The notes: a model not told the origin generated them from the letters alone. A stretch of DNA of 23,071 nucleotides from a virus (IMGVR_UViG_3300046468_002352:1-23071); one strand, 5' to 3'. Counted from the first letter of the stretch, positions 9,216 to 16,998 are shown. Program-made: numbers and translations.

Positions 9216-10511
9216 ATGCGATTTATTGAAACTGGGAAAGATGTAGGTGAACTTCTTGATTTGTTGAAATCGGGTGAATGCTTTATTCACGTATTTGACA
9301 GATTCAATGTACATCCTATTAAAAACGAACCACTTATGGCAATGATTCGTCATTTTGACAAAGACGAAGTTTATGTAATTTCGTTTTCTCATCCCGATTG
9401 CATTCCGACAAAAGTTGAAACACTTGAACTTATTGCAAACACCGAGTGTAAAAAGTACGTATTAAACAGAAAAAATCTGTTGCATTACGTGACGATGAAA
9501 AATTGCGTGGACATAGGATGGTGTATTTACTCGGAAACTTTGAATACAATTGAAGTGGAAAAGTTTCGTTGCAAAGATACAAGGTCTGTGCCGATTATGC
9601 AAATGATAAAAAGTTTCAAGGATACCTTCAAACTTTTTTATTCTTCTGTACAATCAATGGATTTACAAATGAGTCAGTATGAAACTGAGTTCTCTGAAGT
9701 ATTGTGTGAACTTGAAAAAGGTGGGTTGTATGTAAACAATTTTGAGTTGGGTGATCCGTCTTTGGTAGATGAAAATCAATGCGTTTATACTCAATACAAT
9801 TTACACACACCTACATCTCGTCCAAGTAATCGTTTTGGAAACGTCAACTATGCGGCCTTGAACAAAAAGACCGGTGATAGAGATTGTTTCGTAAGCCGAT
9901 ATGGAAAAGACGGAGCAATCGTTATGATGGATTATGAAAGTTATCATCTTCGTTTGTTTGGTAATCATGTAAATTTTGATTTACCCGATGAATCTTTACA
10001 CGGATACTTGGGAAATTTGTATCATGGAAAAGACGAACTAACTGAAGAAGAATATGATTTATCCAAGAAGATTACATTTAATTTGATATACGGAGGTATA
10101 ACAGACGATGTTCGTGACAATGTTCCGTTTATGGCAAGAATCGCAGAATTCGTAGACGAAGCATGGAATTCATATAAACAAAATGGATACATTGAAACTT
10201 GGTTTTACAATAGAAAACTCAAGTCTTCTATTTTTGATGATAAAACAAATTCATACAAAGTTTTTAATTATCTTCTTCAGTCCGCCGAGACCGAACGCAA
10301 TTGCAAGATTCTGAAAAATATATTTGAATATTTAAACGACAAAACTACAAAGTGTGTACTTTATACATACGATGCATTTTTATTTGATGTACCCAAAGAA
10401 GAGTTTCCATTGGTTGTTGATTTAAAGAAAACAATGAACCCAGATGGAGATTATCCTATACGAACTTATGTAGGTGCTAGTTACGGAGATTTGCGTGAAG
10501 TGAGTGTTTGA
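9216..10511 (+). CDS. Short, divergent family-A DNA polymerase-like protein
   Basis: A 431-residue protein with recognisable polymerase I palm and finger motifs. A TSR at 200-202 matches the 'TGR.S' motif (R202 = E. coli Pol I R668). MMDYESYHLRLFG at 237-249 is motif A (D239 = D705). KKITFNLIYGG at 284-294 is motif B (K284 = K758, F288 = F762, Y292 = Y766). YTYDAFLFDV at 383-392 is motif C (D386 = D882). Unusual points by eye alignment: the E710 steric-gate position is His244, R754 is Tyr280, and the H881 and E883 positions are Tyr385 and Ala387. Motif A to C spans 147 residues against 177 in Pol I. The first 150 residues may be a decayed 3'-5' exonuclease fold; I see no intact DxE motif. It may be a repair or accessory polymerase, or inactive. 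The start lacks a Shine-Dalgarno site and sits on the predicted transcription start. Confidence 0.7.
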   Translation: MRFIETGKDVGELLDLLKSGECFIHVFDRFNVHPIKNEPLMAMIRHFDKDEVYVISFSHPDCIPTKVETLELIANTECKKYVLNRKNLLHYVTMKNCVDIGWCIYSETLNTIEVEKFRCKDTRSVPIMQMIKSFKDTFKLFYSSVQSMDLQMSQYETEFSEVLCELEKGGLYVNNFELGDPSLVDENQCVYTQYNLHTPTSRPSNRFGNVNYAALNKKTGDRDCFVSRYGKDGAIVMMDYESYHLRLFGNHVNFDLPDESLHGYLGNLYHGKDELTEEEYDLSKKITFNLIYGGITDDVRDNVPFMARIAEFVDEAWNSYKQNGYIETWFYNRKLKSSIFDDKTNSYKVFNYLLQSAETERNCKILKNIFEYLNDKTTKCVLYTYDAFLFDVPKEEFPLVVDLKKTMNPDGDYPIRTYVGASYGDLREVSV

Positions 10512-10554
10512 GATAATAATCATATATTTATCTGTAAATAATGGTTATGTTAAT

Positions 10555-10953
10555 ATGAAAACACAATTACTTTGCACTTTTACAGATATAAACAACTATT
10601 CAAACGCAATTGACGGGGTAACAAAATTTTACGATGTCGTTTTTGGAAAAGTATATTTGTTGCAAAATAAAGACAATGTTAACGAAATACTGTTGACATA
10701 CAATATTAATGTAGATAATATTAATGTTAAAAGTTTTTATCCGAACACCATAAGTGTTCATAGAAAAAAAGACTCTAACACACTATACACAATAAACTCA
10801 TTGAACGAACTAATTAAACAACTCAATAATGGTATATTAGATACCAGATATTCTGTTGATTGGAAAAATTATGAGAACACGATATTGTTAACAGACCCTG
10901 TGACGGGTATAAAATTAATCCCAACGAAACTATATCAAATTATTAAAATTTGA
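10555..10953 (+). CDS. Small conserved phage protein of unknown function
   Basis: The protein is 132 residues from the ATG at 10555 (MKTQLLCTFTD). The open frame reaches upstream to a GTG at 10504 that overlaps the polymerase-like gene, but the extra 17 residues are AT-derived (IIIIYLS) and unlike a protein start, so I prefer 10555. The body is Asn/Ile-rich, with HRKKDSNTLYTINSLNELIK near the middle and a C-terminus ending in LYQIIKI. The pattern (MKTQLLCTFT, LLQNK, TYNI, ISVHRKK..NTLYTIN.LN.LI) recalls an uncharacterised small protein of many marine T4-like phages. No catalytic motif or membrane segment is visible. Neither start has a good Shine-Dalgarno site. It probably shares a transcript with the polymerase-like gene. 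Confidence 0.6.
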   Translation: MKTQLLCTFTDINNYSNAIDGVTKFYDVVFGKVYLLQNKDNVNEILLTYNINVDNINVKSFYPNTISVHRKKDSNTLYTINSLNELIKQLNNGILDTRYSVDWKNYENTILLTDPVTGIKLIPTKLYQIIKI

Positions 10954-10961
10954 TTTATTAT

Positions 10962-10990
10962 TTGACTCGCTAACAAAAAAAATATAAGGT
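10962..10990 (+). promoter_or_regulatory. Possible weak promoter before prkA
   Basis: TTGACT (10962-10967) is followed after 15 bases by TATAAG (10983-10988), or after 17 bases by TAAGGT (10985-10990). The spacing/-10 compromise makes this tentative. It overlaps the AAGG ribosome-binding site at 10986-10989. Confidence 0.3.
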
Positions 10991-10997
10991 AATGGTT

Positions 10998-13100
10998 ATG
11001 GAAAATAAAAAACGACAAAAACAAAATAAGGAAGAACGAGCAAGCACCCTCGAATCCTTGATAAAGTCTGACAATGATGATGCGGTAAAAACATATGAAA
11101 CTTTGAACTGGACCGGTTCTTTTTGGGACTACGTTGCAATGTTGGAAGAAACCCCACGAATTGCAAGAAATTCATATCAACGATTGTACGATATGGTAAT
11201 GTCACACGGAACTGAAGAATTCACATACTGCAAACGAAAACACGTTAAGTATAAATTTTTTGAAGGTCTTGGTGACATTTCTATTTATGGTCTTGAAGAA
11301 AATTTGATGGAGTTTATGGACATTTTGAAAAGTGCAAGTAGGCATTATGGTCCAGAAAGACGAGTTATTTTGCTACACGGACCAGTCGGTAGTAGTAAAT
11401 CAACAATCGTAACTGCTCTTAAGAAAGGTCTTGAGGCATATACCCAAACAGACGAAGGTGCTTTATATTCGTTTAGTTGGAAACTTACTGACAAAGATGG
11501 AAATGATACTCTCGTTCCATGTCCCATGAACGAAGAACCACTCAAACTTCTTCCGGATGACGTCCGTAATCAAATTATTGGTAACCTCAATGCATCTAGG
11601 AATGATGATGATTACAAATTAAAATTGGATGGTGCGTTGAATCCAGTAAACGAGTTTTACTATAATCAACTTATGGAAATGCATAACGGAGATTATCGTA
11701 AAGTACTTGATCACATTGTTATACGTCGTGTGACTTTGTCCGAAAAGAATCGTGTCGGCATTGGTACTTTCCAACCAAAAGATGAAAAATCACAAGATGC
11801 AACTGAACTTACAGGTGATATCAATTATCGTAAGTTGGCAGAATACGGAAGTGAAAGTGATCCACGTGCATTTGATTTTGACGGAGAATTCTTGGTATCC
11901 AATCGTGGACTTATTGAATTTCAAGAAATTCTTAAACTTCAAACTGAATTCCTTTACGATTTACTTGGTGCAACTCAAGAGCATCGTGTTAAACCACGTC
12001 GTTTTAATCAAGTGCCGATTGATGAAGTTATTCTTGGTCATACCAACAATGCTGAATTTGAAAAGTTAACAAACAACAAGTTCATGGAAGCACTTCGTGA
12101 TAGAACCATTAAAATTGATATTCCATATCTTCTAAAAATTGATGAAGAGAAGAAGATTTATGATCACTTCTATAATGGTACAACTGTTAATAAGCACATT
12201 GCCCCTCATACAACTTATCTGGCTGCGTTATTCGCAGTTGTAAGTCGTTTAGAAGAAAGTTCCAAGCAAGATATGAGTATCATTCAAAAAGCAAAACTTT
12301 ACAATGGCCAAAGTGTACACGGATTCACAGATGAACACGTAAAAGAAATGCAAGATGAATCACCAAAAGAAGGATTATATGGTGGAGTATCAGCACGATT
12401 CATTCAGAATCAGTTTTCCAACGCAATTGTAAATCCAAGAATGGGTGCAAAAAGTTTGAATCCATTTATGCTGTTTGCACAAATTCGTGAAGGACTTAAA
12501 AGTTATAGTGGATTCAATAGTGAAGATGATAAAAAGAATCTGATGGAACGACTTGAACTCGTAGAAAAAGAATATGACAGAATTGTGAAACGAGAAGTAC
12601 AACAAGCACTTAGTAGCAGTGAAGAAGCAATAAAAGCAACTTGCACCAACTACATTGATAACATCGTTGCGTATATTCAAGATGAAAAAGTTACTAACCA
12701 AGTTACTGGTAAAGAAGAAGTTGCCAATGAACAACTTATGCGTAGTATCGAAGAAAAAATTGGTATTTCCAATGGTATGAAAGATGATTTCCGTAGAGAA
12801 ATTATGAATTATATGGGTGGACTTGCCGCTAAGGGTAAAGAGTTCAAATACGACTCTAACGAGCAGTTATACAAAGCACTTGAAAAGAAGTTGTTTGAAG
12901 ATACTAAAGATAGCATCAAGTTATCTGCTCTTGCTCAAGATACTGCAACTGTCGTTGACAAAGAACTTCTTGAGAAGATTGACGCATTAAAGCAACGTCT
13001 TATTACTTCGTTTGGATACGATGAAGATAGTGCTTCAGATGTTCTTACATATGTTGGAAGTATTTTTGCGAGAGGTGATGCAGACGAAGACGAAGATTAA
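10998..13100 (+). CDS. prkA: PrkA/YeaG-family AAA+ serine protein kinase
   Basis: A 700-residue protein from the ATG at 10998. AAGG at 10986-10989 is 8 bases from this ATG but only 2 from the in-frame ATG at 10992, so 10998 is preferred. The Walker A is GPVGSSKS (128-135), the family-specific form. Further PrkA features are an ANRG-like element (SNRGLIEFQEIL, Asn302-Gly304), GHTNNAEFEK at about 347, and DRTIKIDIPYLLKIDEEKKIY, matching the family's 'DR...I.VPY.L...EE..IY'. The C-terminal half is helical and charged, as in the PrkA C-terminal domain. Bacterial YeaG is about 640 residues, so this copy is slightly longer, with a basic N-terminal tail and an acidic end (DADEDED). Bacterial PrkA is linked to stress, nitrogen starvation or sporulation; it was described as a serine kinase, and protease activity has also been proposed. 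It is followed by its usual partners, DUF444 and SpoVR. Confidence 0.93.
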   Translation: MENKKRQKQNKEERASTLESLIKSDNDDAVKTYETLNWTGSFWDYVAMLEETPRIARNSYQRLYDMVMSHGTEEFTYCKRKHVKYKFFEGLGDISIYGLEENLMEFMDILKSASRHYGPERRVILLHGPVGSSKSTIVTALKKGLEAYTQTDEGALYSFSWKLTDKDGNDTLVPCPMNEEPLKLLPDDVRNQIIGNLNASRNDDDYKLKLDGALNPVNEFYYNQLMEMHNGDYRKVLDHIVIRRVTLSEKNRVGIGTFQPKDEKSQDATELTGDINYRKLAEYGSESDPRAFDFDGEFLVSNRGLIEFQEILKLQTEFLYDLLGATQEHRVKPRRFNQVPIDEVILGHTNNAEFEKLTNNKFMEALRDRTIKIDIPYLLKIDEEKKIYDHFYNGTTVNKHIAPHTTYLAALFAVVSRLEESSKQDMSIIQKAKLYNGQSVHGFTDEHVKEMQDESPKEGLYGGVSARFIQNQFSNAIVNPRMGAKSLNPFMLFAQIREGLKSYSGFNSEDDKKNLMERLELVEKEYDRIVKREVQQALSSSEEAIKATCTNYIDNIVAYIQDEKVTNQVTGKEEVANEQLMRSIEEKIGISNGMKDDFRREIMNYMGGLAAKGKEFKYDSNEQLYKALEKKLFEDTKDSIKLSALAQDTATVVDKELLEKIDALKQRLITSFGYDEDSASDVLTYVGSIFARGDADEDED

Positions 13101-13120
13101 TAGTCAACGGATACATCATT

Positions 13121-14275
13121 ATGCCATCACGTAGAATACGAGAAGACCACGGTGAATACAGAGATATCGTCAAAGGAAACGTTGACGAAAAACTCAAAAA
13201 GCACATTAAAGGTGGTCAACGAGTTACACGAAGAGGAAAAGACTTCGTTGTTGTTCGTGTTCCTCATGTAGAACTTCCAAGTTTTCGTTACGGACAACCT
13301 TCTGATGGAGGTGGTATCGGCAACGGAGAAGCAGAAGTCGGTGATGAGGTCGGAGAAGGTCCACCACAAGGTCAAGGTCAGGATGGTCAACCAGGTGAGG
13401 GTGGAGAAGGTGAAGGTGAGGGTCACGAAATTGATGTAGGAATCAGTATGGATGCTTACTTTGATATGATCGGCGAAGAACTTCGTTTGCCGAATCTACT
13501 TCCTAAAGAAAATGGGGAAATGGTCAAAGAAAAAATAAAGTGGAATCGTATTGCAAAAGTGGGAAACAATAGTTTGCTTCACAAACGCAAAACACTCAAA
13601 AATGCTTTCAAACGACTTATCTCTTCTTCAGATTATGATCCAGAAGATTTATCTAACTTTTATCCAATCAAAGATGATAAAGAATTCAGAAGTTGGAGTT
13701 CAGTAGAAGTACCTGATACAAACGCCGCAATCTTTTTTGTGTCGGACATATCTGCGAGTATGGATGAACCTAAACGTGCATTGATTCGTGAATTGTGCTG
13801 GTATCTTGATAACTGGGTTCAACGATTTTATCAAGAAACACAAGTAAAGTATATTGTACACGATCATCATGCACAAGAAGTAGATCAAGAAAAATTCTAC
13901 AAATATAAAAGTGGTGGTGGAACACAAATTAGTAGTGCATTTCATTTAGTCAACGATATTGTAGAAAAAGCATTTCCATTAAACGAGTGGAACATTTATG
14001 TATTTTATTTAAGTGACGGAGAAAACTTTGGTTCTGATAATGATTTATGTGTTGATTATTTAACAAAAATGCAAACATATGCAAACTTAATCGGCATCAC
14101 CGAAGTAAAAGCAATTAGAAGTTGGGCAACATTTTTGCCACACATTCAATCTAAATTATCAAGTGGAGAACTTGATCCAAAAACAATAGTAACTGCGTCA
14201 ATGGACTCGCAAGCAGATGTATTTAAGACACTACAAAAACTGCTTACACCTGCTGACGAAGAAGTACCTTTTTAA
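13121..14275 (+). CDS. yeaH: YeaH-type DUF444 protein with von Willebrand A-like domain
   Basis: A 384-residue protein (E. coli YeaH about 427). The N-terminus is basic and includes RRIREDHGEYRDIVKGNV and VRVPHVELPSFRYG, which parallels YeaH's early segment. Residues 61-102 are a Gly/Glu/Gln-rich linker. ISMDAYFDMIGEELRLPNL (109-127) matches the 'IS.DEYLDLLFEDLALPNL' element. The C-terminal half is a vWA-like fold with an intact metal site: D209-x-S211-x-S213, T268 in a GGGT loop, and D299 in SDGEN. VHDHHAQEVD (246-255) matches YeaH's 'IRHHTQAKEVDE'. About 40 residues between the linker and vWA domain are shorter than in YeaH. Bacterial YeaH is a partner of PrkA; a substrate or adaptor role is likely but not established. 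It lies 20 bases after prkA and has only a weak Shine-Dalgarno site. Confidence 0.92.
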   Translation: MPSRRIREDHGEYRDIVKGNVDEKLKKHIKGGQRVTRRGKDFVVVRVPHVELPSFRYGQPSDGGGIGNGEAEVGDEVGEGPPQGQGQDGQPGEGGEGEGEGHEIDVGISMDAYFDMIGEELRLPNLLPKENGEMVKEKIKWNRIAKVGNNSLLHKRKTLKNAFKRLISSSDYDPEDLSNFYPIKDDKEFRSWSSVEVPDTNAAIFFVSDISASMDEPKRALIRELCWYLDNWVQRFYQETQVKYIVHDHHAQEVDQEKFYKYKSGGGTQISSAFHLVNDIVEKAFPLNEWNIYVFYLSDGENFGSDNDLCVDYLTKMQTYANLIGITEVKAIRSWATFLPHIQSKLSSGELDPKTIVTASMDSQADVFKTLQKLLTPADEEVPF

Positions 14276-14279
14276 TATT

Positions 14280-15845
14280 ATGGGAATTGCATGGGAAGTA
14301 GATAGTTTAAACGAAGGAGTGTGTCCAGAGTTGGCAGCTCTTATACCTGATTGCCTCAAGGCGTGTTACGACAATGGACTTGATCCATATCCTTTAGTCA
14401 TCGAAGAATTTGATGCAGACGAAATAGTTGAGATTGCCGCTTATGGTGGATTTCCTGTTCGTTATCCTCATTTTAATTTCGGGCAACAATTTGAACAACT
14501 TCATCATCAATATCACTCTGGTATGGGTAAGATTTATGAGATGGTTGTAAACACTGATCCAACTTATATGTACCTACAACGAAACAATCCTATCGTTGAT
14601 AATTTGACCGTTGTTGCTCACGCAACTGCACATAGTGATTTCTTTAAAAATAACATTATGTTCAAACACACAAATCGTAACATGATGAATGTAATGGCAA
14701 ATCATAGTGATAAAATTCGTATGTATATGGATCGGTTCGGTCGCAAAAAAGTGAAAGACTTTTTGAATGCGGCTCTTGCAATTGATGATTTAATTGATCC
14801 ATCACTTTGTTATCGTGAAAGTAATTTAAAGAAAGCAACTAAATTCAACTTTGAAGACCGTCAACCACGTGAACACGTTTCTCGTATGGAAACAAAGGAA
14901 TATATGCAGAAGTATGTCAACCCTCCTCATTATATTGAAAAGCAGAGAAGAGACAGAGAAGAGCGTACAAAGTTAGCAGAAAACAAATTTCCTCTACGTC
15001 CTGAACGAGATATTATGTTGATGATTATCAATCATTGTCGGTTAGAACCTTGGCAACAAAATATTCTTAGTATGATTCGTGATGAATCTATTTATTATCG
15101 TCCACAAGGAATGACAAAAGTTCTCAATGAAGGTTGGGCAAGTTATTGGGATTCGTTTATCATGGCAAGTTGCAATTTTGCAGGAGACGAAGGAATTTTT
15201 GATTATGCAAAACACCACGCAGGAGTTCTTGGTGGAAAATACAATATGAACAATCCATATAAACTTGGAAACACTTTATTGCGTGACATTGAAGATAGAT
15301 GGGATAAAGGAAAGTTTGGAAAAGAATATGAAAATTGCGACAACGGAGACGAAAAAAGATATTGGAATAAACACCTCGGTCTTGGTCGTGAAAAACTTTT
15401 TGAAGTTCGTGAGTTGTACAATGATGTAACATTTCTTAATGAATTTTTTACACGTGATTTTTGTGAAAAGTATGAATACTTTGAATATGCACTTGATAAA
15501 TCAACCAACAAATATGTAGTTGTTAGTAAAGATCATAAAAAGATAAAAGAAAAGTTAGTTGAACGTCATGTTAATATGGGTAGACCGGTTATTTATATGG
15601 AGAATATGAAGTATAAAAATACTGAAATTCTACTCAGACACGATTTTGATGGAAGACCACTAGATGTAAAATACGCAACAGGTACAATGGCATATCTACA
15701 TGAAATTATTAAAAAACCAATTAATATTCTTACATATGATGTAGAAACTGAAGGTTATGGTAAAGAAAAAGAAACTATTGAAGTAGAAGTTCGTTATCGG
15801 TATAATAATGGAGAAATGAAACGTTACGAAGGTGGTAAAGTTTGA
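14280..15845 (+). CDS. spoVR: SpoVR family protein
   Basis: A 521-residue protein, close to E. coli YcgB (about 510). I choose the ATG at 14280, four bases after the DUF444 stop: an upstream in-frame ATG (14217) would overlap yeaH by 59 bases and add 21 residues with no family similarity. Family signatures are GFPVRYPHFNFGQQFEQ (57-73), YMYLQRNNPIVDN (96-108), HATAHSDFFKNN (114-125) and NEGWASYWD (283-291). The conserved His, Asp, Asn and Glu positions suggest a metal or nucleotide site, but its biochemistry is unknown. In Bacillus, SpoVR affects spore cortex formation; in Gram-negative bacteria the homologue is part of a stationary-phase stress set with PrkA/YeaG and YeaH. Here it is the third gene of that set. 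The following methyltransferase is in the same reading frame, just past this stop. Confidence 0.93.
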   Translation: MGIAWEVDSLNEGVCPELAALIPDCLKACYDNGLDPYPLVIEEFDADEIVEIAAYGGFPVRYPHFNFGQQFEQLHHQYHSGMGKIYEMVVNTDPTYMYLQRNNPIVDNLTVVAHATAHSDFFKNNIMFKHTNRNMMNVMANHSDKIRMYMDRFGRKKVKDFLNAALAIDDLIDPSLCYRESNLKKATKFNFEDRQPREHVSRMETKEYMQKYVNPPHYIEKQRRDREERTKLAENKFPLRPERDIMLMIINHCRLEPWQQNILSMIRDESIYYRPQGMTKVLNEGWASYWDSFIMASCNFAGDEGIFDYAKHHAGVLGGKYNMNNPYKLGNTLLRDIEDRWDKGKFGKEYENCDNGDEKRYWNKHLGLGREKLFEVRELYNDVTFLNEFFTRDFCEKYEYFEYALDKSTNKYVVVSKDHKKIKEKLVERHVNMGRPVIYMENMKYKNTEILLRHDFDGRPLDVKYATGTMAYLHEIIKKPINILTYDVETEGYGKEKETIEVEVRYRYNNGEMKRYEGGKV

Positions 15846-15848
15846 TCG

Positions 15849-16604
15849 GTGAATCCAAACACAAATCAAATATATCATTTAGATAATTTAAAGTTACTTG
15901 GTAGATTAGATACCGAGTCCATAAATCTAATTTATTGTGATATTTTATACGGAACTGGTAAAAAGTTCAAAGATTACCAAGATTTACCAACTGACCGTCA
16001 TATAATAGATGCTCATTATATTCCTCGTTTGCACGAAATGAAACGAGTATTGAAATCAAACGGAACAATTTATTTACAAATGGATTTACGTATAGTTCAT
16101 TGGATACGAGTTTTGATGGATGGTGTATTTGGATATGAAAATTTCAGAAATCAAATTGTGGTAAAATTTAATATCGGTGGAAGAGGTAAACGAGAGTTTG
16201 CAAAAAAGCACGATTACATTATAGTGTATACAAAGTCGGATGAATTTATTTTTAATGACCTTGATATAAGAGTTCCATATAAGTCAGTTATCAGCAAAAA
16301 ACAAGATAGACCAAACATAACCGAAGAGAAATTAAAAATCGGAACGATACCTACAAATGTTTGGGATGATATTCCGTCAGGATTAAAAGTTAAAAAAGCA
16401 ACTGACTATTATAGTGAGAAACATCCTAAGATTTTAGAAAGAATAATTAAAGCAAGTAGCAATGAAAATGATGTAGTTGCAGATTTTTATTGTGGAAGTG
16501 GTACTACTTTTGCAGTTGCCAAGTCGTTGAATCGCAACTTTATAGGATGTGATATTAATGCCAATGCCGTGCGAATTTCCAACGAACGATTAAGCAAAAA
16601 ATAG
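15849..16604 (+). CDS. DNA methyltransferase (beta-class N6-adenine or N4-cytosine type), unusual motif IV
   Basis: A 251-residue protein starting at GTG 15849. In-frame TGA (15843) lies immediately upstream, and the only later ATGs would remove motif IV. The order motif IV then motif I is that of the beta class. IYCDILYGTGKKF (28-40) stands where 'IY.DPPY.TG..F' is expected, so the DPPY tetrapeptide is DILY (31-34). Motif I is DFYCGSGTT (212-220), followed by NRNFIGCDIN, as in 'R.FIG.DI'. HPKILERIIKASSNENDVVA matches the segment that precedes motif I in type III-like and phage methylases. I cannot assign a target sequence. No restriction endonuclease lies next to it, so an orphan phage methylase protecting or marking phage DNA is likely. 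The DILY change leaves activity uncertain. There is no well-spaced Shine-Dalgarno site; translation probably couples to spoVR. Confidence 0.85.
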   Translation: MNPNTNQIYHLDNLKLLGRLDTESINLIYCDILYGTGKKFKDYQDLPTDRHIIDAHYIPRLHEMKRVLKSNGTIYLQMDLRIVHWIRVLMDGVFGYENFRNQIVVKFNIGGRGKREFAKKHDYIIVYTKSDEFIFNDLDIRVPYKSVISKKQDRPNITEEKLKIGTIPTNVWDDIPSGLKVKKATDYYSEKHPKILERIIKASSNENDVVADFYCGSGTTFAVAKSLNRNFIGCDINANAVRISNERLSKK

Positions 16605-16616
16605 TTGATTTTTTTG
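16595..16616 (+). terminator. Weak A/U hairpin with U-tract after the methyltransferase gene
   Basis: CAAAAAAT (16595-16602), loop AGTTG, then ATTTTTTTG (16608-16616) can pair with one extra T. The stem is nearly all A-U, so it would terminate only weakly. The hairpin overlaps the gene's last codons and stop. Confidence 0.3.
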
Positions 16617-16618
16617 TC

Positions 16619-16647
16619 TTGAAAACGACATAAAATTAAGTTAAAAT
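16619..16647 (+). promoter_or_regulatory. Sigma-70-like promoter before the 76-residue gene
   Basis: TTGAAA (16619-16624), a 17-base spacer, then TAAAAT (16642-16647). The rest of the 110-base gap (16605-16714) is A/T-rich, with a CA-repeat-like stretch (16685-16700) and nothing else recognisable. Confidence 0.55.
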
Positions 16648-16714
16648 ATATTTATATATAAGCATTAATTCGTTAATGTTTATCACACACAAACACACAA
16701 AAATCTAATAAGAA

Positions 16715-16945
16715 ATGACTAATAACAATAATAACTTAAATGCCTACGGCATTCGACTGGAGGTATTAAAAAACGCAAAAGATATGGTATGGGATTCTTG
16801 GCATCAAGAAACCGATGAAGTGAAAAATAGAGCAGTACTTGAAAATACTGCATACGACTTACCACCACTTCCAACTACGCAGGATGTTTTAGCAACTGCA
16901 TCTGAATTTTACGATTTCGTACAAAATCACGGAAAAAATTCTTAA
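16715..16945 (+). CDS. Small conserved phage protein upstream of gp32
   Basis: A 76-residue acidic protein. After an Asn-rich start it has NAYGIRLEVLKNAKDMVWDSW (split here as NAYGIRLEVL and KNAKDMVWDSW) and ends with LPTTQDVLATASEFYDFV. The pattern 'N-x-Y-x-I-R-L-x-x-L-x-x-A-K-D-M' followed by 'P-T-x-x-x-[IV]-L-x-x-A-x-x-[LF]-Y-x-F-[IV]' is one I associate with small uncharacterised proteins of marine T4-like phages. It probably forms two helices joined by a Pro-rich loop. No function can be assigned. T4 has the small genes 33 and dsbA near gene 32, but I see no sequence reason to equate it with either. It has its own putative promoter and only a weak ribosome-binding site (TAAGAA). Confidence 0.6.
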   Translation: MTNNNNNLNAYGIRLEVLKNAKDMVWDSWHQETDEVKNRAVLENTAYDLPPLPTTQDVLATASEFYDFVQNHGKNS

Positions 16946-16998
16946 TAAATATAATTCTTATTGACGAATGTCGAGTAGAGTAGTATTATATTAAGAAT
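16938..16998. repeat. 10-bp perfect inverted repeat flanking the gp32 promoter
   Basis: ATTCTTAATA (16938-16947) is the exact reverse complement of TATTAAGAAT (16989-16998). The arms bracket the -35/-10 region: the left arm covers the preceding stop codon and the right arm covers the predicted transcription start. This could be an operator or a chance feature of AT-rich DNA. Confidence 0.4.
16961..16989 (+). promoter_or_regulatory. Sigma-70-like promoter of the gp32-type gene
   Basis: TTGACG (16961-16966), a 17-base spacer, then TATTAT (16984-16989). The predicted transcript has a roughly 35-base A-rich leader with AAGGA at 17019-17023, 7 bases before the ATG at 17031. Confidence 0.75.

Noticed and set aside
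10504-10554. Upstream GTG start for the 132-residue gene
   Set aside because: The extra residues are AT-derived and hydrophobic, overlap the polymerase-like gene, and MKTQLL at 10555 looks like a normal start.
13319-13426. Gly/Glu/Gln-rich stretch as a tandem DNA repeat or frameshift in DUF444
   Set aside because: A Gly-rich linker is a normal feature of YeaH-type proteins at this place and the frame is intact.
14217-14279. Earlier ATG for SpoVR
   Set aside because: It would overlap DUF444 by 59 bases and add residues unlike the family; the ATG at 14280 gives the usual length.
16605-16714. Possible tRNA or small RNA gene in the largest gap
   Set aside because: No cloverleaf, T-loop motif or stable fold seen; the gap holds a promoter-like pair and A/C-rich sequence.
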